A DNA stretch of 64,000 bases, from NCBI RefSeq assembly GCF_012726265.1, contig NZ_JAASAG010000014.1, positions 88,269-152,268 of the forward strand, read 5' to 3'. This document shows, in pieces, positions 32,291 through 40,160 of the stretch. The notes under the pieces were generated by a model, which was given only the letters and a program-made list of their open reading frames with translations, did not search any database and had not been told where the DNA came from. Source of the stretch: Streptomyces sp. HNM0575 (GTDB lineage Bacteria; Actinomycetota; Actinomycetes; Streptomycetales; Streptomycetaceae). The position numbers and the translations under genes are program-made. Positions within the stretch are counted from its first letter, which is position 1. Each line of letters opens with the position of its first letter.

Positions 32291-33739
32291 CTAGCCGGGC
32301 GCGTGCTGGAGGACGAGGATCACCAGGTCGTCGTTGATCGTCCGGGCCCAGCGGGTGACGTCCCTGTGGATGAAGGAGACGATCTCCGCGGGTTCGACAC
32401 CGGAGCGGTTCCCGTCCTCGTGGATCACGGATGCGCCGTGCCCGTCGCCGTAGCGTTCCGCGAGCCGCGCGCCCAGCGGGTAGAAGACGCCGTCGCGGCT
32501 GCGGGCCTCGGTGACGCCGTCCGAGTACGCGACCAGCGTCTCGCCGTACGCCAGGACATGGCACTGCTCCCCCGGCTGCTCCTCCGCCGACAGGTCGCCG
32601 AAGCCGAGCGGCAGCGCCGGCTCCGGGTTCAGGCGGCACACGCCGTCCGGGCCGCCCAGCCGGAAGATCGGCGGATGCCCGCGGTTCAGCACCCGCACGA
32701 GCCCGCCCTCCAGCGGGAACTCCAGCAGCACCGCCGTCGCGAACAGCTCCTGCGACCAGCCTTTCGGCGTCCCCCGCACGGGCACCGCCTGTGAGCCCCC
32801 CACCTCCATGTCCGTACGGTCCATGGCCATGGCCGCCTCGATCCGGTCGGCCGTCTCCGCGAGCGTCGAGCACGTCATCGCCGCCTCGCGGAAGGTCGAG
32901 GTGATCGTCGCCACGCCCTCCGTCGCGCCGATGCCCTTGCCCCGTACGTCACCGACCAGCGCCCGCACCCCGTACGGAGTGGACCGGACGCTGTAGAGGT
33001 CGCCGCCGATCAGGGCCGCCTCGTCCGCCGCGCGGTATACGCCGGCGAGCCGCACCGGTCCCAGCCGCTCCGGCAGTGGACGCAACAGGGCCCGCTGAGT
33101 GGCCTCGGCGACCGCGTTGACCTGCACGAGCCGCAGCGTCGTACGTTCCAGGATCATCGCCAGCAGCGTCGAGAACGCGGTGACCAGGGCGAGGGTGATG
33201 ATCGGGCCGACGACGTTCTCGGGATAGACGTCCGACAGGCCGAGATGCATGCCGGTGAGCAGGGCGATGGACAGCACGCCGGTCAGGACCGTCGCAAACG
33301 GACGTGTCAGCAGCGCCGCGAGCACGACGGCTGCGGTCAGGAACGACGCGAACGAGTAGCGCGTCGGCGTGGCCAGCTCCAGCACGAGGGCCATGACCAC
33401 GAGCGTCGGCGGGAGCGCCTTCACCCAGCGGGGCAGCCAGTCGATGCGCCGGGTGCGGTAGAGGCGTGCGGTGAACGCGCTGTCGCGGTCCGCCCGGTCG
33501 CGCAGTACGCCGAGGCTCCGCAGCAGCCCCGCGTCGGGGTCTCCGTCCCGTTCCCTGGCTCTGGCCCGGTCCCTTGCTCCGGCCTTGCTCCGGCTACGGC
33601 TCCGGCCCGCGCCCCTGCCTGTTTCCGTGCCTGTTTCCCCGCCTGCTTCCGTGCCGGTTTCCCTGCCACCGCCCCCGTTCCGGCCCGTGGGACCCGGGTG
33701 TTCCGGGTCCTGCCCGCTGCCCCTGCCTCCCGTGTCCAC
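32291..33739 (-). CDS. Membrane SpoIIE-type serine phosphatase (PP2C)
   Basis: This 482-residue protein has an N-terminal charged low-complexity region of about 70 residues, four or five membrane helices (from ALPPTLVVMALVLEL to ITLALVTAFSTLLAMI), then a C-terminal SpoIIE/RsbU phosphatase domain. The phosphatase motifs are GGDLYSV, VGDVRGKGIGA, NRGHPPIF, AYSDGVTEA and the final NDDLVILVL. It likely dephosphorylates an anti-anti-sigma factor in a partner-switching pathway. No anti-sigma gene is adjacent. The start is GTG 33739; shorter starts are possible because of the low-complexity N-terminus. Confidence 0.85.
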   Translation of the reverse strand: MDTGGRGSGQDPEHPGPTGRNGGGGRETGTEAGGETGTETGRGAGRSRSRSKAGARDRARARERDGDPDAGLLRSLGVLRDRADRDSAFTARLYRTRRIDWLPRWVKALPPTLVVMALVLELATPTRYSFASFLTAAVVLAALLTRPFATVLTGVLSIALLTGMHLGLSDVYPENVVGPIITLALVTAFSTLLAMILERTTLRLVQVNAVAEATQRALLRPLPERLGPVRLAGVYRAADEAALIGGDLYSVRSTPYGVRALVGDVRGKGIGATEGVATITSTFREAAMTCSTLAETADRIEAAMAMDRTDMEVGGSQAVPVRGTPKGWSQELFATAVLLEFPLEGGLVRVLNRGHPPIFRLGGPDGVCRLNPEPALPLGFGDLSAEEQPGEQCHVLAYGETLVAYSDGVTEARSRDGVFYPLGARLAERYGDGHGASVIHEDGNRSGVEPAEIVSFIHRDVTRWARTINDDLVILVLQHAPG

Positions 33740-34066
33740 GTTCGTCCGTTCCCTTCCACGGGGCGGGCCGGCCGCCGTCGTCCCTGCTCCGGCCTCTCCT
33801 CAGTCTCCGCCACCGGCACGGATCCGGCTCGCTGTGCTTCCGTACGGGCGGCGGACGAGGGAGCCGGTCGGGCGTGGGGGAGCCGGTCGGGCGCGAGGGA
33901 GCCCGCCGGACGCGATCGGTTCCGAACCGGTGGGGAGGGACACGGACCGAGGAGGACAGGCGTGGCCCGCCCGCCCCGCCGGGCGCGGAACGTGAGGCCG
34001 CCCGGCAGCACGCGCACGACGGCCGGAACGGAGAGCCGACCCCCGCCGCCGTTCACGGGGGGGGCG
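33740..34066. other. Gap between phosphatase and Rieske genes
   Basis: No gene is seen. It holds two copies of GGGAGCCGGTCGGGCG (about 33858-33895) and a run of eight G (about 34058). Both flanking genes are on the minus strand; the phosphatase promoter should lie here. Confidence 0.45.
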
Positions 34067-34993
34067 TCAGGCGAGCCGCGCCTCCACCTGCCCCTCGCTC
34101 TGCCGCGTCTCGAAGACGGGCTGCGGCGAGGTCGCCGGGCCGGCGACGTTCCGGCCGTCCGTCAGCCGGAAGACGCTGCCGTGCCACGGGCACCGCACAC
34201 AGCCGTCGACGATCTCGCCCTGCGACAGCGGCCCGGCCATGTGGCTGCACCGGTCGGCCAGCACGTGGACGGCGCCGCCGCTCTCCCGTACGACCACGAC
34301 CGGCATGTCTCCCACCGCGCGCCGCACCGCCTTCCCGACGGGCAGGTCCGCGGTGGCGCCGAGAGAGTGCCAGCCCGGTTCCGTACGTACGGAGATGTCC
34401 TCCGCGTGGTTGACGGACGACGCCTGCCGGTAGGCGAGATGGCCGCCGAGCACGCCGCCGACGCTGACCGCCGTCAGCCCCGCGTACCCGAGCAGCCGTC
34501 CGCGCAGGGCACGGCCGCGCAGCCGTGCGCCCAGCGAGGACACGTAGAAGGAGATGGCGACGGTGTTGGCGAGCGCGTGCACGAGCCCGACGCGCATCTG
34601 CGGTTTGCGCAGCTCCGCCCAGTCGATCCAGCCGGTCACGGCTGCCGGTACGGCGGCGCCGAGGCCCGTGGCGATCAGCAGCGCGGGCGCGTAGTGGCGC
34701 CGCTTGCCCGGGATCAGATCCAGGAGCGCGGCCGAGAACCACGTGCCTAGGGGGATCTGGACGAGCGCCGGATGCAGGGGATGGCCGAGCCAGTGCCCGT
34801 GCAGCAGGTCGCGGTCCTCTTCGCTGAGGGGGAGTGCGTGCACGGCCCGCTGCATCCCCTGGAGCGGGGGATCGAGCCGTGTGTCGTGCTCGGTCTTCTC
34901 GATGGCGGCGAGCACCCGTCCCTGCCGCTCGGGGTGGGGCAGCACGGTGCGGAGGGCGCCGGCGCAGGCAAGCAGCTTCTGTGAATAGGACAT
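34067..34993 (-). CDS. DUF2231-Rieske [2Fe-2S] membrane protein
   Basis: This 308-residue protein has an N-terminal DUF2231-like module with about four membrane helices and conserved HWLGHPLHPALVQIPLGTW, then a C-terminal Rieske ferredoxin-like domain. The cluster ligands are Cys249 and His251 (CSHMAGPL) and Cys268 and His271 (CPWHGSVF). It is probably a membrane-bound electron carrier; the partner is unknown. The start ATG 34993 fits. It is divergent from the riboswitch-M23 unit. Confidence 0.87.
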   Translation of the reverse strand: MSYSQKLLACAGALRTVLPHPERQGRVLAAIEKTEHDTRLDPPLQGMQRAVHALPLSEEDRDLLHGHWLGHPLHPALVQIPLGTWFSAALLDLIPGKRRHYAPALLIATGLGAAVPAAVTGWIDWAELRKPQMRVGLVHALANTVAISFYVSSLGARLRGRALRGRLLGYAGLTAVSVGGVLGGHLAYRQASSVNHAEDISVRTEPGWHSLGATADLPVGKAVRRAVGDMPVVVVRESGGAVHVLADRCSHMAGPLSQGEIVDGCVRCPWHGSVFRLTDGRNVAGPATSPQPVFETRQSEGQVEARLA

Positions 34994-35469
34994 ACAGCTC
35001 GGTTCCCGTCAGAAGCGGAAGCAAACGGACGCCGGTGCGGGGTGGCCCGCGGCGCCGGGTTGTACGCGCACGGTGCGCCGGGGCGTGCGGTCCGGGGTCG
35101 TGGGCACCTGCGGCGATCGCGGGCCCGGAAAGCTTCCGCCGCCTCCCGTCCCCCCGCATTCCCCCTTCGCCTTCCCTTGCCGCCCTACGCCTCGCCTTCC
35201 GTTCGGCGCCCCTCGGGCGACCGCCCCACCGCGCACCGGGAAGCGTCCATGCCCAACTGACGCCCCTTCACGGGCGATTCACCGGTCACGCACCGCGACC
35301 GCACGCACCGCCTGCGGTGACCGCGTGTCCCGATTGGCCCTTACTGTCCCGGAAGCTGCATGTCATGCGGCTACAAATCTCACCGGAACCGCTTGGAATC
35401 ACAGACGCCGCTCGATTAACGTTCCATAACGCAGCGCGGTCGTCACCGCCGTCACGAGAGACGGCTCCG
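34994..35469. other. Promoter region between Rieske and M23 genes
   Basis: No gene is seen. It contains the predicted promoter of the riboswitch-M23 transcript (35393-35422). Confidence 0.5.
35393..35422 (+). promoter_or_regulatory. Promoter of the riboswitch-M23 unit
   Basis: TTGGAA (35393-35398) and TAACGT (35417-35422) are spaced by 18 bases, in an AT-richer patch. It lies directly upstream of the c-di-AMP riboswitch, giving a leader of about 255 bases. Confidence 0.6.
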
Positions 35470-35660
35470 TGCGCCGTCGCCGAATCCTGAACGTGCACCA
35501 CCCCGAGCGACAACTCGATACCGCTGCACCAAAGGAACCGGGGAACCACCCCCTGCCGCTCACACGGCGGGGATGGGGTGAATCGGCAAGTTCCGCCCAC
35601 GGGCGGGCAGTTCGTAGGAGACCTTCCTGCTCCGAACCCGTCAGCTAACCCGGTAGGCGA
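35470..35660 (+). ncRNA. ydaO-type c-di-AMP riboswitch
   Basis: Conserved blocks of the ydaO/yuaA class appear in order: GCCGAATCCTG near 35479, AAAGGAACCGGGGAACCA near 35532, GGGGTGAATCGGC near 35575, a variable GC stem, CGTAGGAGACC, then CCCGTCAGCTAACCCGGTAGGCG at the 3' end (split here by about position 35640). In Streptomyces this riboswitch turns off cell-wall hydrolase genes when c-di-AMP is high, which fits the M23 gene 26 bases downstream. Ends are approximate. Confidence 0.92.
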
Positions 35661-35685
35661 GAAGGAAGGAAAGGAGAACGCCCCC

Positions 35686-37017
35686 GTGGCGTCCAACAGG
35701 CATGCCCCCGAGGGCACGTACGACGAGTATCTCGACGACGAAGAGTCCGGCAGATACGCCGACTACGGCCCCTCCTACGGCGACGACGGCGCATTCCACC
35801 GGCAGTTCGGCCCCTCGTACGGACAGTACGGTCAGTACGACCAGTACGGCGCCTACGCCTCGCAGCTGACCGAGACGTTCGAGCCGCACGGGTACGGGAC
35901 CCACGGATACGAGACCGGTCCGCAGGCGCAACCGCCTTACGGCACCCACGAGTTCGAGGCACCCGGCTTCGGCGCGCCCGAGTACGGCACGCCGGATTAC
36001 GGGACGTCCGAGTACGGGACGTCCGAGTACGGCAAGTACGAGTTCGGGCCCGACTCCGTGCCGCCCGTCCCCGACGCCTTCGGCCCCGGAGCCGCCCCCT
36101 TCGAGGAGTGGAACCCGACCGAGGAGTCCGTACAGCCCGTACGCGGACGCCACAAGATCGCCAAGCAGCGCGGCGGCAGCATGGCCCGCAGCGGCGCCGT
36201 ACTCGGCGTCGGCATGATCGCGGCGGTCGGCGCCGGCGGCATGGCCACCGCGCAGGAGAAGCCGTCCACGTCCATCTCCATGCCGGACGTGGCGGCGGCC
36301 GCGAACAAGGCCAAGGACCTTCCGGGCGTCAAGCTGCTCTCCGGCGGCTCCGAGGAGACCGTCGCAGGTCAGCCCCTCACCCAGGCGGCACTGACCGAGA
36401 GCGACACCAAGGCCGGCCGTACGGACGCGGGCGAGGCGCTGCGCTCCCGCATCCTCCAGCAGGCCCAGCAGCAGCAGTCCGCCGCCGAGGCATCCGAGCG
36501 CAAGGCCGCCGTCGACAAGGCGGCCGACGCGGCTCGGACGAAGGCGGCCAAGGCCGAGAAGAAGCAGGTCGCCGCGGAGCGCGCGAAGGCGGAGGAGGCC
36601 CGCCTGGCCAAGCTCGCGAAGAGCTTCAAGCTTCCCGTCTCCGGCTACCAACTCACTTCCAGGTTCGGCGACTCCGGCGGCCTGTGGGTCAACGGCCACA
36701 CCGGCCTGGACTTCGCGGCCTCCTCCGGCACGCCGATCAGGGCCGTCCACTCCGGCACCGTCAAGGAGGCAGGCTGGGCTGGCTCGTTCGGCTACCGCAC
36801 GATCCTGAAGCTGGACGACGGGACCGAACTCTGGTTCTGCCACCAGTCCTCGATGAACGTCTCGGCGGGCCAGAAGGTCCGCACGGGCGAACTCATCGGC
36901 CACGTCGGCTCCACCGGGAACGTCACAGGCGCCCACCTGCACCTGGAGGTCCACCCGGGCGGCGGCGACGCGATCGACCCGGAGGCGTGGCTGCGGGGCA
37001 AGGGCATCACCCCCTGA
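35686..37017 (+). CDS. M23 family peptidoglycan endopeptidase
   Basis: This 443-residue protein has a Tyr/Gly/Glu-rich N-terminus of about 150 residues (repeats such as GTSEYGTSEYG). One membrane segment follows (about 167-188, ending in ATAQ), then a coiled-coil (about 250-315), then a LytM/M23 domain. Zinc ligands are visible: His338 and Asp342 in HTGLDFA, with His417 and His419 in AHLHLEV. It should cut peptide cross-links in peptidoglycan. The start is GTG 35686 with AAGGAG ten bases upstream; the longer frame would overlap the riboswitch. Expression is probably controlled by c-di-AMP through that riboswitch. Confidence 0.92.
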   Translation: MASNRHAPEGTYDEYLDDEESGRYADYGPSYGDDGAFHRQFGPSYGQYGQYDQYGAYASQLTETFEPHGYGTHGYETGPQAQPPYGTHEFEAPGFGAPEYGTPDYGTSEYGTSEYGKYEFGPDSVPPVPDAFGPGAAPFEEWNPTEESVQPVRGRHKIAKQRGGSMARSGAVLGVGMIAAVGAGGMATAQEKPSTSISMPDVAAAANKAKDLPGVKLLSGGSEETVAGQPLTQAALTESDTKAGRTDAGEALRSRILQQAQQQQSAAEASERKAAVDKAADAARTKAAKAEKKQVAAERAKAEEARLAKLAKSFKLPVSGYQLTSRFGDSGGLWVNGHTGLDFAASSGTPIRAVHSGTVKEAGWAGSFGYRTILKLDDGTELWFCHQSSMNVSAGQKVRTGELIGHVGSTGNVTGAHLHLEVHPGGGDAIDPEAWLRGKGITP

Positions 37018-37525
37018 CGCCGAGGGCGGTCCGGAAGAGGGCCGCCGCCAGGCTGCTTCCCCGCGCACGTCACACCGCCACCGCCACTACCCCGTCACAA
37101 GTCACGGCCACCACAGTCAACAGGGGTGCTCACACCCGCGGTTCGCCCGTCCGTACCCGGACACCGGCCCGCCCCCGTACCCGCACCTCTGCTCGCGCAG
37201 CCCCGTAACGGCGCGCCCACATCTGCACATTCGTATCTGCCTACGCGATGACTTGTCGCGCCGCCGCCGCCTCGCACCGTCGGGGTGTCTGGACCACGCA
37301 CAGCTCGCCCATGCCCCTCGGCGTACACAGGAGGGGACGAGGCGGCGGCGGACGGGGGCCCTCCTCCACACAAGAGCACGGCCCCTGACCCATGCGGTCC
37401 CGCCCATGCGGTCACTCATGCTCCGGCGGCCCTGGTGGACCACCCCCCGACACCAGGGTCGTCGGTTTTCCCTCGTGCCATGCCTACGGCAACCACCGCG
37501 CGCGAAGGGGCAGTACGGTCGGCAC
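37018..37525. other. Gap before the aldo/keto reductase
   Basis: No gene is supported; several ORFs cross it in both strands but none has a ribosome-binding site or recognisable composition. I see no clear terminator for the M23 gene. Confidence 0.45.
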
Positions 37526-38557
37526 ATGTCTGAGTACGACTCCCCTGACGCGACCCGCGAATCCCCGCACCCGGCCGCCAACGGCGGCGGACTCGCCTCC
37601 CGGCGGGCCCTCGGCGGCCTGTCCGTATCTCCGCTGTGCATCGGCGGCAACGTCTTCGGCTGGACCGCCGGCGAGTCCGCCTCCTTCGACGTCCTCGACG
37701 CCTACACCGCGGCCGGCGGCAACTTCATCGACACCGCCGACGTCTACTCGGGCGTTCGCCACGGCGTCCCCGGCGGCATGGACTCCGAGACGGTCGTGGG
37801 CGATTGGGCGGCGGCACGCGGCAACCGCGACGACCTGGTCATCGCCACCAAGGTCGGCGCACACCCCGAACGCAAGGGCCTCTCGGCCGCCAACATCAAG
37901 GCCGCCGCCGACGATTCGCTGCGCCGCCTGCGCACCGACCGCATCGACCTCTACTACACGCACTTCGACGACGAGTCCGTCGAGGTCTCCGAGATCGTCG
38001 GCGCACTCGACGACCTCGTACGCGCCGGAAAGGTACGCGAGATCGGCGCGTCCAACATTTCGCCCGAACGCCTCGAAGCCTCCCTCGCGTTCAGCGGCGA
38101 AGGCCGCACGGGCTCCGGCGCCGGCACCGCCCGCTACGTTGCGCTCCAGCCGCACTACAACCTGGTCTCCCGCGACACCTACGAGGGTCCGCTCGCGGAG
38201 GTCGCCGACCGGCACGGGCTCGCGGTGATGCCGTACTTCGCGCTGGCCATGGGCTTCCTCACCGGCAAGTACCGTGCGGCGTCGGAGAGTTCGGGCGACA
38301 GCCCGCGCGCCGAGCGTGCCGCGAAGCACCTGGAGACGGAGCGCGGCCCGCGCGTACTCGCCGCCCTCGACCAGATCGCGGACTCCCGCGGCGTCCCCCA
38401 CGCGACGATCGCCCTCGCCTGGCTCCTCACCCGCCCCACGGTCACCTCCCCGATCGCCAGCGCCCGCTCCCTCGACCAGCTGGCACCGCTACTGGCCCTG
38501 GCGGACGTGGAGTTGACCCCGGAGGAGGCGAAGCTGCTCACGGACGCGTCGGCGTAG
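37526..38557 (+). CDS. Aldo/keto reductase
   Basis: This 343-residue NADPH-dependent oxidoreductase has the AKR beta/alpha-barrel. Family elements include NFIDTADVYS (catalytic Asp and Tyr), VIATKVGAH (catalytic Lys), YYTHFDDE (His), VREIGASNISPERL and MPYFALAMGFLTGKY. It probably reduces aldehydes or ketones; the substrate is unknown. ATG 37526 is used because the N-terminal strand ALGGLSVSPLCIGGNVFG follows at normal distance. It is convergent with the F420-type oxidoreductase gene, 18 bases away. Confidence 0.9.
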   Translation: MSEYDSPDATRESPHPAANGGGLASRRALGGLSVSPLCIGGNVFGWTAGESASFDVLDAYTAAGGNFIDTADVYSGVRHGVPGGMDSETVVGDWAAARGNRDDLVIATKVGAHPERKGLSAANIKAAADDSLRRLRTDRIDLYYTHFDDESVEVSEIVGALDDLVRAGKVREIGASNISPERLEASLAFSGEGRTGSGAGTARYVALQPHYNLVSRDTYEGPLAEVADRHGLAVMPYFALAMGFLTGKYRAASESSGDSPRAERAAKHLETERGPRVLAALDQIADSRGVPHATIALAWLLTRPTVTSPIASARSLDQLAPLLALADVELTPEEAKLLTDASA

Positions 38558-38575
38558 GGGCGTCGGTGCCCCGGG

Positions 38576-39001
38576 TCAGCGCTGCTTGGGCTGCCCGTAC
38601 GCGTGCCGCACGTGAAGCCGTACGACGAGGCGCCGGTCGGCCACCATCGCCGACCGGTACTCGTCCCAGTCCGGATGCTCGCCCTGGATCGCCCGGAAGA
38701 CGTCGATCAGCTCCTCGACGGTGTCGTCCTGCGGATCCGCGGCCACCGGCGTCAGCTCCGCATCGCCCTCGGCCACGGTCCACGCCCAGCCGTCGTCGCT
38801 GCGGACATGGAAGCTCGCACGTGAATCGCGCAGCAGATTACGGGTCTTGGCCCGGTCCGCGGTGACGGAGATCCGGATGAGACGGCGGGCGGAGTCATAG
38901 GTGTAGTTGACGTTCGACAACTGCGGCCGCCCGTCCCGCTTCAGCGTCACCAGCACGCCCAGCTTGTGCTCGCTGAGCAGCGCGAGCAGTTCTTCGTCCA
39001 C
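38576..39001 (-). CDS. PPOX-class F420-dependent oxidoreductase
   Basis: This 141-residue split-barrel flavin/F420-binding protein shows HKLGVLVTLKRDGRPQLSNVNYTYD at the N-terminus and AKTRNLLRDSRASFHV, both typical of the actinobacterial PPOX/F420 family. WDEYRSAMVADRRLVVRLHV closes the barrel. It likely reduces an unidentified substrate with reduced F420. The start is GTG 39001. It is followed upstream by the dihydrofolate-reductase-like pseudogene on the same strand. Confidence 0.9.
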   Translation of the reverse strand: MDEELLALLSEHKLGVLVTLKRDGRPQLSNVNYTYDSARRLIRISVTADRAKTRNLLRDSRASFHVRSDDGWAWTVAEGDAELTPVAADPQDDTVEELIDVFRAIQGEHPDWDEYRSAMVADRRLVVRLHVRHAYGQPKQR

Positions 39002-39102
39002 GAGTCTCGGCCTGTCCTCTCGTACGTGGTGGGCAGGGGACGCGGTGCGCGACCGTACGGTGCGGGTGCCGTCCCCTGTGACGTGCCTCGTCGGTGCCCG
39101 GC

Positions 39103-39305
39103 TCAGCGCAGCACACGGTAGGTCACGTGCGTGACCAGTGTCGCCGAACGCGAGCGCACCTGCTGGAGTTCCAGCGGCGGCACGCCCTCGAACAGCCGCG
39201 TGCGCGCACCGAGCGTGAACGGCACGATGTGCAGCCGCAGTTCGTCGATCAGCCCGGGACCGAGACCGTGATGTCGCAGACCACCTTGTGTCTCTGTCCG
39301 GCCAT
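39103..39305 (-). pseudogene. Dihydrofolate reductase-like (RibD-C) gene with internal deletion
   Basis: ATG 39305, preceded by GGAGAGGG, begins MAGQRHKVVCDITVSVPG and then stops. In another frame the sequence resumes as GPGLIDELRLHIVPF, then TLGARTRLFEGVPPLELQQV and ends THVTYRVLR at 39103. These are the N-terminus and C-terminus of a YyaP/YwjB-type reductase of about 190-200 residues. About 130-140 central residues are missing and the junction near 39250 is out of frame, so the gene is dead. The deletion joins at the GGTCCCGGGCTG region. Confidence 0.82.
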
Positions 39306-39480
39306 CGCCCTCTCCTCGCGGCGACCTACGCCGCCCCGGGCGGCGTGCTTCCGCCAGGCATCGGCATCAAACAGACAGAGCATGACACAACGCCAACGGG
39401 ACGTCGCTCGCCCTGAGTTGTGACTACGGCAGGAGTCCCGCGACGGATACGTCGCAGGCGTGGGCGTACCGGGGTGACGG

Positions 39481-40056
39481 TCACCCCGCGGATCGGGGGC
39501 TCTTGCGCTTGCCGGCGTTGAAGCGCGCCTTCTTCTGACGGTTCCCGCACGTGTTCATGTCGCACCATTTGCGGGTGCGGCTCTGGCTGGTGTCGAAGAA
39601 GGCGGCTTCGCAGGTCGGCGATGCGCACAGGGCCAGTCGCCCGTCCCGTTCGCCCGCGATGATGCTGATCGCGTCGGCGGCGATCACGCTGAGGGCGTCT
39701 TCCACGCGGGAAGCCGAGCTGAGCCGCCATCGCCGCTCGCCCTCGGGCGTCAGGATCGCCGCGGCGCGGCCCTCGGCGCTGCGGTCATTGATGACCTGGA
39801 CGGCGGACGCGGGGAGAGCGTCCTGGAGCGCGGCCGCTGTGGCGGCGGCGTGAATCGACTCCCGCAGTTCCCGGGCGAGTTCGAGCTGGGCGGCGGTGCA
39901 GGAGTCCACGGCGAGGCCGTTCACCGCCAGCCAGTCGACGAGCCGCTGCGGCGTGGGGATGCGCTCCACGGCGTCGCCACGGCGCTCCGTCAGCGTCGCC
40001 GTGAAGCTGGTCGCCAGCACGCTGCCGAGGCGGAAGTCAGGGAACCCAGCACGCAT
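39481..40056 (-). CDS. CGNR zinc-finger (ABATE) regulator
   Basis: This 191-residue protein has an N-terminal ABATE-type domain (VDWLAVNGLAVDS, a putative stress-sensing region) and a C-terminal CGNR zinc finger. The zinc ligands are Cys144, Cys149, Cys165 and Cys170 (CASPTC, WCDMNTCGNR), followed by a basic tail. Proteins of this family are thought to be transcription regulators. It is divergent from an epoxide hydrolase gene; the 104-base space contains two copies of an inverted repeat that could be its operators. Confidence 0.88.
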   Translation of the reverse strand: MRAGFPDFRLGSVLATSFTATLTERRGDAVERIPTPQRLVDWLAVNGLAVDSCTAAQLELARELRESIHAAATAAALQDALPASAVQVINDRSAEGRAAAILTPEGERRWRLSSASRVEDALSVIAADAISIIAGERDGRLALCASPTCEAAFFDTSQSRTRKWCDMNTCGNRQKKARFNAGKRKSPRSAG

Positions 40057-40057
40057 G

Positions 40058-40076
40058 GAACCACCTTAGCCGGTTG
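40058..40076. promoter_or_regulatory. Operator-like repeat 1 (GAACCA-CCTTAGC-CGGTTG)
   Basis: An imperfect inverted repeat with a 7-base spacer CCTTAGC overlaps the CGNR start codon region. It matches the site at 40098-40120 at nearly every position. Centres are 42 bases apart, four helical turns. Confidence 0.55.
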
Positions 40077-40097
40077 CGCGCGGGCACGAAGACGCGG

Positions 40098-40120
40098 TAG
40101 AACCGTCTTAGCCGGTTCTA
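40098..40120. promoter_or_regulatory. Operator-like repeat 2 (TAGAACCG-TCTTAGC-CGGTTCTA)
   Basis: Perfect 8-bp arms TAGAACCG (40098-40105) and CGGTTCTA (40113-40120) surround the spacer TCTTAGC, midway between divergent genes. A half site AGCCGGTTC follows at 40132-40140, just before the epoxide hydrolase ribosome-binding site. Confidence 0.65.
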
Positions 40121-40160
40121 CGAGAGTTCGCAGCCGGTTCCGTGACGGCCAGGAGGTCTC

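Noticed and set aside
37018..37525. Several 80-180 codon ORFs before the aldo/keto reductase
   Set aside because: They overlap in different frames and none has a start site or recognisable domain; the reductase start at 37526 accounts for the coding signal.
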